Counted from the first letter of the stretch, positions 1 to 6,484 are shown. The stretch: DNA of 6,757 nt from Clostridia bacterium (GCA_017501055.1 JAFVXP010000094.1:1-6757), one strand, 5' to 3'. Program-made: numbers and translations. The notes: generated from the letters alone by a model not told the origin.

Positions 1-1
1 G

Positions 2-808
2 GGAGAATGCCTAAGGTATCTCAAAAAGCTTGACGACGCAGGAATAACCATCAATGCCCAGCTTGTTTTGTGCAAGGGCATTAACGACGGAAAAGCACTC
101 ACACGCTCGCTTACCGACCTTATAAAGCTTCAGAATATTGACAGTATTGCTCTCGTGCCCTGCGGTCTTACGGGGCATAGAGAAGGCTTGTATCCGTTAG
201 AACCCTTTGATAAAGAATCGGCAGGCGAGGTTATCGATACTGCAAACCACTTCGGCGACTATTGCCTTTCGACCCGTGGTATGAGATTGATATATCCTTC
301 CGATGAGTTCTATCTCATTTCAAAGCGTGATATCCCCGATGAAGAATATTACGAGGGATATCCGCAGATAGAAAACGGTGTCGGAATGATAAGAAGCGAT
401 AGCGAGGAATTTTTCGAATCCCTTGAAAATACCGACAAATTGGATTATAATAGAAAAGTAAGTATTGCAACGGGCGAAGCGGCGTATGACTTTATATGCT
501 CGCTCGCAACTGCCGCAATGAAAAAATTCCCGAATCTGACCGTAAACGTCTATGCCGTTCGTAATAATTTCTTCGGTGGCAGCGTAACCGTAAGCGGTCT
601 TGTAACGGGCGGGGATATTATTGCACAGCTTTCGGGCAAAGACCTTGGAGAAGCGCTCCTTATCCCCGAAAATATGCTTCGTTCGGAAGGCGATCTGTTC
701 CTTGATAATATTTCTCTGGAAACACTTTCCGAAACGCTAAAAGCTCCCGTTGTTGCGGTCGAAAGAGGCGGTTATGCTTTCTTTTCGGCTATAACAGGAA
801 AGGATTAA
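2..808 (+). CDS. DUF512 / radical-SAM-type protein, C-terminal part (5' truncated by window)
   Basis: The frame is open from base 2, with no stop before TAA at 806-808, so the gene enters from outside the window. The TTG at 68 is not a credible start, because the residues before it already fit the family (LKKLDDAGI followed by NAQLVLCKGINDG). Family-typical stretches visible here are VLCKGINDG, VPCGLTGHREGL followed by PLEPF, and DEFYL with EGYPQIENGVGMIR. This matches the C-terminal half of PDZ / radical-SAM-like / DUF512 proteins of clostridia and cyanobacteria, which usually run to roughly 430-460 residues; about 268 are present. The N-terminal cysteine motif that would bind an iron-sulfur cluster lies outside, so its presence cannot be checked. 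Biochemical function is not established. It is first in the visible operon, 3 nt before der, and its last codons hold der's ribosome-binding site. The family call is confident; any enzymatic role is not. Confidence 0.9.
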   Translation, partial: GECLRYLKKLDDAGITINAQLVLCKGINDGKALTRSLTDLIKLQNIDSIALVPCGLTGHREGLYPLEPFDKESAGEVIDTANHFGDYCLSTRGMRLIYPSDEFYLISKRDIPDEEYYEGYPQIENGVGMIRSDSEEFFESLENTDKLDYNRKVSIATGEAAYDFICSLATAAMKKFPNLTVNVYAVRNNFFGGSVTVSGLVTGGDIIAQLSGKDLGEALLIPENMLRSEGDLFLDNISLETLSETLKAPVVAVERGGYAFFSAITGKD

Positions 809-811
809 ACT

Positions 812-2146
812 ATGTCAAAATGTACTGTTGCCGTTGTCGGCAGACCGAATGTCGGCAAGAGCACCTTTTTTAACAAAATAGCAGGCGAACGCATTTCTAT
901 CGTCGAGGATACTCCCGGTGTGACCCGTGACAGAATCTATTGCGACGTTGATTGGAACGGCAGATCGATGCTGTTTATCGATACGGGCGGTATTGAACCG
1001 ACCACCGAAAACAGCCTTCTCCGCCAAATGCGTGACCAAGCGATGATTGCAATAGGCAGTGCCGACGTAATAATCTTTATGACAGAGATCGGCGTTGGTG
1101 TTACCGCCGCTGACAGAGAGATTGCGTCTATGCTCAAAAAGAGCCGTAAACCCGTCATCGTAGCGGTAAATAAGGTTGACAGAATAGGTGACCTTCCTGC
1201 CGAATTTTATGAATTTTACGAGCTTGGCTTCGATGACGTTAGTCCCGTTTCCTCTGTTCACGGCAGCGGTACGGGCGATATTCTCGATGCCGTAACCGGT
1301 TATCTTCCCGATGAAGAAGAATCTCCCGAGCAGGAAGGCTCGATACGTGTTGCCGTAATCGGTAAACCGAACGCAGGCAAAAGCTCGATAATAAACCGCA
1401 TAACAGGCGAAGAACGCTCCATCGTTTCGGATATGCCGGGAACGACACGTGATGCAATCGACAGCTTTGTTGAGAATAAATACGGCAAATATATCTTCGT
1501 TGATACCGCAGGTATCCGCAGAAGCTCGAAAGTGGAGGACAGAATAGAAAAATATTCTGTTATCCGTGCAAATTCCGCCGTCGAAAAGGCAGACGTGTGC
1601 CTTGTTATGGTCGATGCCAATGAAGGCGTAACCGCACAGGACGAGCGTATTGCAGGTCTTGCTCATAACGCAGGTAAAGCAAGCATAATCGTAATCAATA
1701 AATGGGATTCTCTCGAAAAGGATAATTCCTCTGTCAATAATTTTAAGAATAACGTATATACTGCGCTTTCCTATATGCGCTACGCTCCCGTTGCATTCGT
1801 TTCGGCATTGACGGGACAGCGTGTTGAAAAGCTCTATCCGATGATAAACGAGATACACGCAAACGCAAACCGCCGTATCACAACGGGCTTGCTTAACGAT
1901 TTCCTTGCAGAAGTCACCGCACGTGTACAACCGCCTTCGGATAAGGGTAGACGTTTAAGACTCTATTATATGACCCAAACCGGTGTTTGCCCGCCCACGT
2001 TCGTAATCTTCTGTAACGATGCAGAGCTTTTCCATTTCTCCTATCAGAGATATATCGAAAACTGTTTGCGTGAAGCATTCGATTTTTCGGGCACACCCAT
2101 AAGATTTGTAATCAAGCAAAAAGGCGAAAATCCGAAAGGAGTTTAA
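812..2146 (+). CDS. der: Ribosome-assembly GTPase Der (EngA), tandem GTPase domains plus KH-like domain
   Basis: Der is an essential cytoplasmic GTPase that acts in maturation of the 50S ribosomal subunit. The 444-residue length is normal for the family. The first G domain shows the P-loop GRPNVGKS (10-17), TPGVTRDR (34-41), DTGG (57-60) and NKVD (120-123). An acidic linker (DEEE near 167-170) leads to the second G domain, with GKPNAGKS (184-191), MPGTTRDA (208-215), DTAG (231-234), NKWD (296-299) and SALTG (331-335). The remainder, from about residue 350, is the KH-like RNA-binding domain and ends in the typical REAFDFSGTPIRF stretch. All GTP-binding motifs are intact. The ATG start has AGGAAAGGA at 796-804, 7 nt upstream, inside the end of the DUF512 gene. 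This spacing and the 3-nt gap imply translation from the same mRNA. plsY follows after 3 nt. Confidence 0.98.
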   Translation: MSKCTVAVVGRPNVGKSTFFNKIAGERISIVEDTPGVTRDRIYCDVDWNGRSMLFIDTGGIEPTTENSLLRQMRDQAMIAIGSADVIIFMTEIGVGVTAADREIASMLKKSRKPVIVAVNKVDRIGDLPAEFYEFYELGFDDVSPVSSVHGSGTGDILDAVTGYLPDEEESPEQEGSIRVAVIGKPNAGKSSIINRITGEERSIVSDMPGTTRDAIDSFVENKYGKYIFVDTAGIRRSSKVEDRIEKYSVIRANSAVEKADVCLVMVDANEGVTAQDERIAGLAHNAGKASIIVINKWDSLEKDNSSVNNFKNNVYTALSYMRYAPVAFVSALTGQRVEKLYPMINEIHANANRRITTGLLNDFLAEVTARVQPPSDKGRRLRLYYMTQTGVCPPTFVIFCNDAELFHFSYQRYIENCLREAFDFSGTPIRFVIKQKGENPKGV

Positions 2147-2149
2147 ATT

Positions 2150-2875
2150 ATGGTATATCTTTATAACCTCTTTCCTTCGATGTTCGGACTTATGACCGAA
2201 TGGGCAAGATCGGTGTCCGATAACGTTGCTCTCTCAAACGGTATATTGATAACAGCCTGGGTACTTTGCGCCCTTTGTGCCTATCTCCTCGGCTCGCTCA
2301 ATTCTGCAATAATCGTTTCTAAATATAAGTTCAATCAGGATATACGTTCCTTTGGAAGCGGTAACGCAGGTCTTACAAATATGCACCGTGTCTACGGTAA
2401 GGACGGAGCTTTGCTCACCCTTGCAGGCGATATAGGAAAACAGATCGTGTCTATCCTTATCGGTATTATCCTTGTCGGTCAGACGGGAGCATATCTCGCA
2501 GGCGCATTCTGTATGATAGGGCACATTTTCCCCGTATACTACCGATTTAAGGGCGGTAAGGGTGTTTTAACGGCGGCAACGATGATACTTCTCATCGACC
2601 CGATGATATTCCTTGTCCTTTTCATTATTTTTGCCCTCGTTCTCTTTATAACAAGATACGTTTCTCTCTCCTCGATAATTGCGGCAATAACCTATCCTGC
2701 AGCCGTCAACGTTGCTTCGATGGCACGTACGGGCCATTCCGCACCCTTGTTTGATATTCTCTTCTCGATGTTTATCGGTTGTATGGTCATATATATGCAC
2801 CGTACAAACCTTCGCCGTATATTTAATAACGAGGAATCAAAATTCAGCTTCAAAAAAAAGACGGATAAGAAATAA
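2150..2875 (+). CDS. plsY: Glycerol-3-phosphate acyltransferase PlsY (membrane), N-terminally extended
   Basis: PlsY transfers an acyl group from acyl-phosphate to glycerol-3-phosphate, giving lysophosphatidic acid, the first committed step of membrane phospholipid synthesis. It is a polytopic inner-membrane protein. Family signatures are YLLGSLNSA (45-53), DIRSFGSGNAGLTN (64-77), GHIFPVYYRFKGGKGV (124-139, the substrate-binding glycine/lysine loop) and HRTN followed by RR (217-223). Hydrophobic segments fall near 32-56, 99-121, 139-165, 170-190 and 200-216. Two details differ from the usual form. At 241 residues it is about 30-40 longer than the common ~200, mostly from a hydrophobic N-terminal extension before the first conserved segment, plus a basic tail (KKKTDKK). 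The usual D-x-x-K-G after motif 1 reads DIGKQ (94-98). The ATG is supported by AAAGGAG at 2135-2141, 8 nt upstream and overlapping the end of der. plsY beside der is a common arrangement in Firmicutes. Confidence 0.95.
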   Translation: MVYLYNLFPSMFGLMTEWARSVSDNVALSNGILITAWVLCALCAYLLGSLNSAIIVSKYKFNQDIRSFGSGNAGLTNMHRVYGKDGALLTLAGDIGKQIVSILIGIILVGQTGAYLAGAFCMIGHIFPVYYRFKGGKGVLTAATMILLIDPMIFLVLFIIFALVLFITRYVSLSSIIAAITYPAAVNVASMARTGHSAPLFDILFSMFIGCMVIYMHRTNLRRIFNNEESKFSFKKKTDKK

Positions 2876-2908
2876 TCTGTATAAACAACAATAAAGGAGG
2901 TGTAAGCG

Positions 2909-4150
2909 GTGCCGCTTGCGGATAAAGTACGTCCAAAAAGTTTTGATGAGGTCGCAGGTCAAAAGCATCTGCTCTCAAAAAATGCGCCGTTTCGCCGTAT
3001 AGTTGAAAGCGGACATCTCCCTTCGCTTGTTTTCTACGGTCCTCCCGGTACGGGTAAGACAACCGTTGCCGATATCGTTTCAAAGCTCACGGGTAAGGAA
3101 TTTTACCGTATAAATGCAACTGTCGCCTCGCTTTCGGATATAAAGGATATTCTTTCTGTTTCTCATTCAATAACGGCAACCGACGGAATAATTCTTTATA
3201 TCGATGAAATACAGTATTTCAATAAAAAACAACAGCAATCGCTTCTCGAATACGTTGAAGACGGCAGAGTTACACTTATAAGCTCAACAACAGAGAACCC
3301 CTTTTTCTCGCTCTATCCTGCACTTCTTTCACGCTCAAGCGTTTTCGAATTCAAGCCGGTCGAGCCGGAGGATATGGTTCCTGCATTGCGCCGTGCTTTT
3401 GATATATGTAACGAATCGGAAGGACTGAATAAGACCTGCTCCGACGAGGTGCTGAAAAATATTGCATACGGCTGCGGTGGCGACGTTCGAAAGGGAATAG
3501 GTGCGCTTGAAAACGTCTATTATTCTTCCGACGACGAATTGTCGGCAGAATTGGCAAAAGAGCTTTCGCAACGCTCGGGAATCCGCTTCGACCGTGACGG
3601 TAACGAGCATTACGACCTGTTAAGCGCATTCCAAAAATCGATCCGTGGCTCCGACCCCGATGCCGCAATATTCTATCTTGCGAGAATTTTGGAGGGCGGT
3701 GACCTTATAAGTGCCTGCAGAAGATTAATGGTGATCGCCTGCGAGGATATCGGCCTTGCCTATCCGATGTGTATACCGATAGTAAAGGCGTGCGTTGATA
3801 TCGCAACGTCTGTCGGCCTTCCCGAAGCATCACTTCCGCTTTCCGATGCCGTTGTGCTTCTTGCAACTGCACCCAAATCAAATTCGGCGCACGATGCATA
3901 CGCAGCTGCGGTAGAAGCAATAAATTCCGGCAGGGGAAGGGATATTCCGTCTTACTTGCGTGATACCCACCATCCCGATGCCGATACGGGATATAAATAT
4001 CCGCATATCTATCCGAACCATTACGTAGCACAAAAATATCTTCCTTCCGATATAAAGGAAGGCGAGTTTTATAAGTTCGGCGATAACAAGACCGAACGTG
4101 CCGCTTTTGAGTATTATAAGCTCATAAGAGGAATCTCCGATAAAAAGTAA
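2909..4150 (+). CDS. rarA: Replication-associated recombination AAA+ ATPase RarA (MgsA)
   Basis: RarA (MgsA; WRNIP1 homologue) is an AAA+ clamp-loader-like ATPase acting at stalled replication forks and single-stranded gaps. The 413 residues compare with a usual 420-450. Visible parts are the N-terminal PLADKVRPKSFDEVAGQ, Walker A GPPGTGKTT (44-52), Walker B LYIDEIQ (96-102), sensor-1 region TTENPFF (127-133) and the LLSR arginine-finger segment (139-142). Then come the lid domain, the family-specific DLLSAFQKSIRGSDPDAA (236-253) and ACEDIGLAYP in the C-terminal tetramerisation domain. The start is GTG at 2909, chosen because AAAGGAGGTG at 2893-2902 is a near-perfect Shine-Dalgarno at good spacing and the protein begins exactly where homologues do. 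It lies 33 nt after plsY, with no terminator-like hairpin between, so it is probably the last gene of the operon. Confidence 0.95.
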   Translation: MPLADKVRPKSFDEVAGQKHLLSKNAPFRRIVESGHLPSLVFYGPPGTGKTTVADIVSKLTGKEFYRINATVASLSDIKDILSVSHSITATDGIILYIDEIQYFNKKQQQSLLEYVEDGRVTLISSTTENPFFSLYPALLSRSSVFEFKPVEPEDMVPALRRAFDICNESEGLNKTCSDEVLKNIAYGCGGDVRKGIGALENVYYSSDDELSAELAKELSQRSGIRFDRDGNEHYDLLSAFQKSIRGSDPDAAIFYLARILEGGDLISACRRLMVIACEDIGLAYPMCIPIVKACVDIATSVGLPEASLPLSDAVVLLATAPKSNSAHDAYAAAVEAINSGRGRDIPSYLRDTHHPDADTGYKYPHIYPNHYVAQKYLPSDIKEGEFYKFGDNKTERAAFEYYKLIRGISDKK

Positions 4151-4186
4151 AATAATAAAGCCGTGTCACAAATCTCAATACATTCG

Positions 4187-4243
4187 TCAATTCAATTCCT
4201 CGCGCCGGCTTTTGATTATCGGACCTAACTGAAAAAACGCCAT
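4187..4243 (-). CDS. Candidate 18-codon ORF; possible remnant of an XRE-type HTH regulator
   Basis: Within the rarA-downstream gap, the minus strand encodes MAFFQLGPIIKSRREELN followed by TGA. The ATG (4243-4241) is preceded, after five T, by AAAGGTGG (4257-4250), one mismatch from an ideal Shine-Dalgarno. That in turn lies just downstream of a strong promoter. The peptide ending (LGPIIKSRREEL) resembles the first helix of XRE/HTH_3 repressors, where a segment like IGxxIxxRREELGLTQEEL is usual. Shifting frame after the stop does not restore a recognisable HTH, so I infer a decayed or deleted repressor that kept its promoter and start. A genuine small peptide or leader ORF is the alternative. 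The resemblance is from memory and short, so confidence is low. Confidence 0.35.
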   Translation of the reverse strand: MAFFQLGPIIKSRREELN

Positions 4244-4274
4244 AAAAACCCACCTTTACGTATAGTATTAAATT

Positions 4275-4302
4275 ATTATAGCACACGTCCCATAAAAATC
4301 AA
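4275..4302 (-). promoter_or_regulatory. Minus-strand promoter with extended -10, driving the 18-codon ORF
   Basis: Read on the minus strand, TTGATT (4302-4297, four of six consensus bases) is followed after 16 nt by an exact TATAAT (4280-4275). TGC just before it gives the extended -10 TGCTATAAT. The predicted transcript starts near 4268, leaving about 25 nt before the ATG at 4243, with a ribosome-binding site correctly placed between. The transcript would run antisense into the 3' end of rarA unless terminated. Confidence 0.55.
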
Positions 4303-4332
4303 CTTAAAGGAATAGTCGAAAAGAGTTGAACT

Positions 4333-4356
4333 AAAATCGCCCAAAAGGGCTATTTT
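4333..4356 (+). terminator. Small hairpin between A and T tracts; candidate weak terminator or leader structure
   Basis: AAAATCGCCC (4333-4342) can pair with GGGCTATTTT (4347-4356) around an AAAA loop: nine of ten pairs, with one C/T mismatch inside the stem. The GCCC/GGGC core flanked by A and T runs looks like a short, possibly bidirectional intrinsic terminator. It could end rarA-operon transcripts on the plus strand. The T run is only four long and the hairpin ends about 25 nt before the next gene's start, so it could equally act in that gene's leader. Confidence 0.35.
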
Positions 4357-4381
4357 CGGCTATCGTATCAAGTTAACTGTG

Positions 4382-4912
4382 ATGAACCTTCAGACTGAAT
4401 CGATCAAATATAAAAGAGCTTTAAGAAAAGATTTTATAAATAAGTTTGCCGACAAGACACTACCTCAATACCGTTACGTTATGCAACACGGCGATTTTTA
4501 CGGAGCAAACACCCATAAAGGCTGTCTTTGGGAGGTTATCCGCCCCTATAATGTAATTTCTTTTGAAAAAGCATTGGAAACTTTGAAGGAATACGAAGAA
4601 CTTTTCGTGATATGGGACGACCGCCGCTTTTGCTTTGACGGGAATAACCCCAAAACTCCCGTCTTGAAATTCAACGGTATAGAACTTTCAAAACTTCTTG
4701 CCGAAGATAGCTCTGTAAAACCGAATGAAAAACGCTCCCTTCCTATTGATATATATGTATTCGATAGGGAATTAAGCTTTCATATAACCTTCACTCATAT
4801 CACAATAGAAGGCTTTGGCAGAGTTTGTATAACCTCAAAAGAAAAAACGGACGATTTCGGAATATCGCCCGCTTTTGAAGAATTTATAAAAGAAACGGAA
4901 TTAGGTAAATAG
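4382..4912 (+). CDS. Hypothetical protein, unrecognised family, ~176 aa
   Basis: I do not recognise this protein with confidence. It is soluble, with no signal peptide or membrane segment. It starts with a basic helix (KYKRALRKDFINKF), then a central part with GCLWEVIRPY, EELFVIWDDRRF and DIYVFDRELSFHITFTH, and an acidic C-terminus. The LWxV, xxFVIWDD and DIYVFD...FTHxT order faintly recalls small DUF4275-like proteins, a weak impression from memory. The start is uncertain. GTG at 4379 and ATG at 4382 are adjacent and neither has a Shine-Dalgarno, unlike every other gene here. The frame is open upstream to 4316 (after TAG at 4313-4315) but offers no ATG, GTG or TTG there. A hairpin occupies the leader. 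The gene is convergent with sigF, the two stop codons touching at 4912/4913, and lies between two conserved gene blocks, so it is probably a lineage-specific insertion. Confidence 0.75.
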   Translation: MNLQTESIKYKRALRKDFINKFADKTLPQYRYVMQHGDFYGANTHKGCLWEVIRPYNVISFEKALETLKEYEELFVIWDDRRFCFDGNNPKTPVLKFNGIELSKLLAEDSSVKPNEKRSLPIDIYVFDRELSFHITFTHITIEGFGRVCITSKEKTDDFGISPAFEEFIKETELGK

Positions 4913-5614
4913 TTATACCAATTCATACCGTAATTTTTCAAGAGCCTTCGTTTCCCGCCGTGATACGGTCACCTGCGTCATGCCGAGAACACGCCCCGTT
5001 TCGGATTGCGTAAGATTTTTAAAATATCTTAACCGAATAATCTCTCGCTCTTCGTGAGAAAGCCTGTCGATCGCCTGCATAAGGGCGATCTTTTCGTTTA
5101 TTTCGGGAGTGAAATCCTTGCCGATAAGGTCAAGAATAGTCGTATCCTCGCCGATCTGCTCGGAGAGGGAAACGGTAGAAGCCGTTGCCGAAATTGCTTC
5201 AACGGTTTCTTCCTCGCTGAAACCGCACATAGCCGAAAGCTGTGAAACACTCGGCTCACTTCCGTTTTCGGTAATATATTTTTCCCTTGCGGCATAAATA
5301 AGAGCACCCTTGCGCTTAAGCTCACGCCCAACCTTAATTTCGCCGTCATCACGTAAGAAACGCTTTATCTCACCAATAATCAAAGGAACTGCATAGGTAG
5401 AGAACGCTGTCTGCCGTGAAAAATCAAAATTACGAATGGCTTTTATCATACCGATATGCCCAATCTGGCATAGATCCTCGTAATCAACGCCTCTCCCGGT
5501 AAAACGCAATGCGATAGAACGAACTAACCCCGTGTTCTCGCCAACGAGAATGTCAAGAGCATTCTTGTCACCTTCTTTTGCTTTCGCAATAAGAACGGCT
5601 GTACCTTCCTTCAC
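4913..5614 (-). CDS. sigF: Forespore-specific RNA polymerase sigma factor sigma-F
   Basis: Sigma-F (SpoIIAC) directs the first compartment-specific transcription in the forespore and is held inactive by SpoIIAB. At 233 residues it is slightly shorter than the 255 of Bacillus subtilis. Region 2 is clear: ENTGLVRSIALRF (26-38), DYEDLCQIGHIGMIKAIRNFD (44-64) and FSTYAVPLIIGEIKRFLRDDG (71-91), the last a hallmark of the sigma-F/G group. Region 3 follows, and region 4.2 carries the helix-turn-helix LTQSETGRVLGMTQVTVSRRE (201-221). Sequence alone does not cleanly separate sigma-F from sigma-G; the spoIIAA-spoIIAB context decides for sigma-F. The start is GTG (5614-5612), overlapping the spoIIAB stop as GTGA, with AGAGG (5630-5626) 11 nt upstream inside spoIIAB. 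Overlap implies translational coupling that would keep SpoIIAB and sigma-F in proportion. No terminator follows: the TAA touches the stop of the convergent neighbour. Confidence 0.96.
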   Translation of the reverse strand: MKEGTAVLIAKAKEGDKNALDILVGENTGLVRSIALRFTGRGVDYEDLCQIGHIGMIKAIRNFDFSRQTAFSTYAVPLIIGEIKRFLRDDGEIKVGRELKRKGALIYAAREKYITENGSEPSVSQLSAMCGFSEEETVEAISATASTVSLSEQIGEDTTILDLIGKDFTPEINEKIALMQAIDRLSHEEREIIRLRYFKNLTQSETGRVLGMTQVTVSRRETKALEKLRYELV

Positions 5615-6060
5615 TTGGAGCCTAACCTCTTTTCAAGTATAACAACGGTGCCTTTGTTGGGAGCAGACCTAACCTTTATCCTGTCCGTAAAGCTCTGCAT
5701 AATGGTAAAACCCATACCGCTTCGCTCGCCGTCGGAATCGGTGGTGTAAAGCGGTTGCATAGCCGTTTCAACGTCGTCAATGCCTTTTCCTTTATCCTTA
5801 ATTTTAATAATCAGCTTTCCGCTTTCGGTAAGCTTGCATTGTATGTAGATAGGACAAATAGATTTGTCCTCAATATGAGCATACCCGTGAACTATTGAAT
5901 TTGTAACCGCTTCGCTTACAACGGTCTTTATATCTGCAATGATTGCAACGTTCGGGTCGCTCTGTGCCGCAAATGATGCAACAGCCGTCCTTGCAAACGA
6001 TTCATTTGCGCTTTTTGCGCAAAACTCCGTCTTCATTGTGTTAATGATCTTATCTGCCAT
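5611..6060 (-). CDS. spoIIAB: Anti-sigma-F factor and serine kinase SpoIIAB
   Basis: SpoIIAB is a GHKL-fold protein that binds sigma-F with ATP and also phosphorylates SpoIIAA, inactivating this antagonist. At 149 residues it matches the 146 of B. subtilis and aligns along its whole length. NESFAR (19-24) carries R24, equivalent to B. subtilis R20, the contact for sigma-F and SpoIIAA. The N box DIKTVVSEAVTNSIVHGY (43-60) holds the catalytic E50 and metal-binding N54 (B. subtilis E46 and N50). DKGKGID is the G1 box and GERSGMGFTIM the G2 box with ATP lid. All key residues are present, so an active kinase is expected. The ATG has AGAGG 7 nt upstream, inside the spoIIAA end, and lies 3 nt after the spoIIAA stop. 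An internal ATG (codon 9) is possible but has no better signal. The stop overlaps the sigF start by 4 nt. Confidence 0.97.
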   Translation of the reverse strand: MADKIINTMKTEFCAKSANESFARTAVASFAAQSDPNVAIIADIKTVVSEAVTNSIVHGYAHIEDKSICPIYIQCKLTESGKLIIKIKDKGKGIDDVETAMQPLYTTDSDGERSGMGFTIMQSFTDRIKVRSAPNKGTVVILEKRLGSK

Positions 6061-6063
6061 TTT

Positions 6064-6375
6064 TTAACCTCTTTCAATCTTCAATATCTTGTCCATGCCT
6101 GCAATCTGTAATATTCGGTAAGCCGCCTCCGACGGGTTTTTAATAATAAGAATACTTCCCACAGAAAGACATTTTCTCATACGTCCCATGACCAAACCCA
6201 ATCCCGAGGAATCGCAAAAGGTAACTCCCGAAAGGTCGAGAGAAAAACTGATAGGCTGTGTTTCGTCAATAATTCGGTCAAGCTTTTCTCTTGCTTCCTT
6301 GGCGTTGTGATGGTCGATCTCACCAAAAATAAAAGCGGTGGTTTCTTCTCCGTGCTTTTCGCCTCTTATTTCCAT
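6064..6375 (-). CDS. spoIIAA: Anti-anti-sigma factor SpoIIAA (STAS domain)
   Basis: SpoIIAA releases sigma-F by binding SpoIIAB when unphosphorylated; SpoIIE phosphatase reactivates it in the forespore. The 103-residue protein is a single STAS domain, shorter than the 117 of B. subtilis mainly at the C-terminus. GEIDHHNA (18-25) is the conserved loop. FCDSSGLGLVMGR (53-65) carries the phosphorylation site, with S56 equivalent to B. subtilis S58 preceded by D55. The ATG (6375-6373) has AAAGGA about 11 nt upstream. It is first in a three-gene operon with spoIIAB and sigF. The upstream region carries 0A-box-like sites and a promoter candidate, consistent with known Spo0A control of this operon in Bacillus and Clostridium. 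Confidence 0.96.
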   Translation of the reverse strand: MEIRGEKHGEETTAFIFGEIDHHNAKEAREKLDRIIDETQPISFSLDLSGVTFCDSSGLGLVMGRMRKCLSVGSILIIKNPSEAAYRILQIAGMDKILKIERG

Positions 6376-6411
6376 TGTTGTCTTTTCCTTTCATAAAAAT
6401 GCTTTTTGGAT

Positions 6412-6444
6412 ATTCTATCAAAATGCTTTGTCGTATTATGCCAA
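6412..6444 (-). promoter_or_regulatory. Candidate spoIIA operon promoter, wide-spaced sigma-A type
   Basis: On the minus strand, TTGGCA (6444-6439, five of six bases) and TAGAAT (6417-6412, five of six) are separated by 21 nt instead of 17. The leader to the spoIIAA ATG would be about 30 nt. Wide spacing with Spo0A boxes in the -35 region is a known feature of the B. subtilis spoIIG and spoIIE promoters. B. subtilis spoIIA itself uses sigma-H; the GAAT inside the same -10 is compatible with that, but no good AGGA-type -35 is present. Assignment to sigma-A is inference. Confidence 0.45.
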
Positions 6445-6445
6445 A
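6429..6445 (+). promoter_or_regulatory. Tandem Spo0A boxes (0A boxes) 3 bp apart
   Basis: On the plus strand TGTCGTA (6429-6435) and TGCCAAA (6439-6445) each match six of seven bases of the 0A box TGNCGAA. They are separated by exactly 3 bp, the same 10-bp repeat as the paired boxes at B. subtilis abrB that bind a Spo0A dimer. The right box overlaps the -35 of the candidate spoIIA promoter and the left one lies in its spacer. Each box alone would be weak; the spacing and position raise the call. Confidence 0.5.
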
Positions 6446-6484
6446 GCGTGAAAAAAAGCAAAATAAAATCATACAAATTTATAA

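Noticed and set aside
68..70. TTG at 68 as the start of the first gene
   Set aside because: The frame is open to the window edge and the residues encoded before it already match the DUF512 family, so the gene is truncated by the window and not started there.
815..1930. 371-codon open frame on the minus strand across most of der
   Set aside because: It is in exact codon register with der and exists because der avoids TTA, CTA and TCA codons there. The translation is cysteine- and arginine-rich with no recognisable domain, and der's motifs account fully for the plus strand.
4157..4213. AAAGCCG ... CGGCTTTT inverted repeat after rarA as a terminator
   Set aside because: The 7-bp arms are separated by 42 nt and the T run is four long, too loose for an intrinsic terminator; the right arm also lies inside the 18-codon ORF.
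4314..4320. AGTCGAA as a Spo0A box upstream of the unknown gene
   Set aside because: It is a single heptamer with one mismatch to TGNCGAA, no partner box at 10-bp spacing and no convincing promoter next to it.
4326..4356. TTGAAC plus TATTTT as a promoter for the unknown gene
   Set aside because: Both hexamers match only four of six and the spacing is 19 nt; it overlaps the hairpin and would leave a short leader without a ribosome-binding site.
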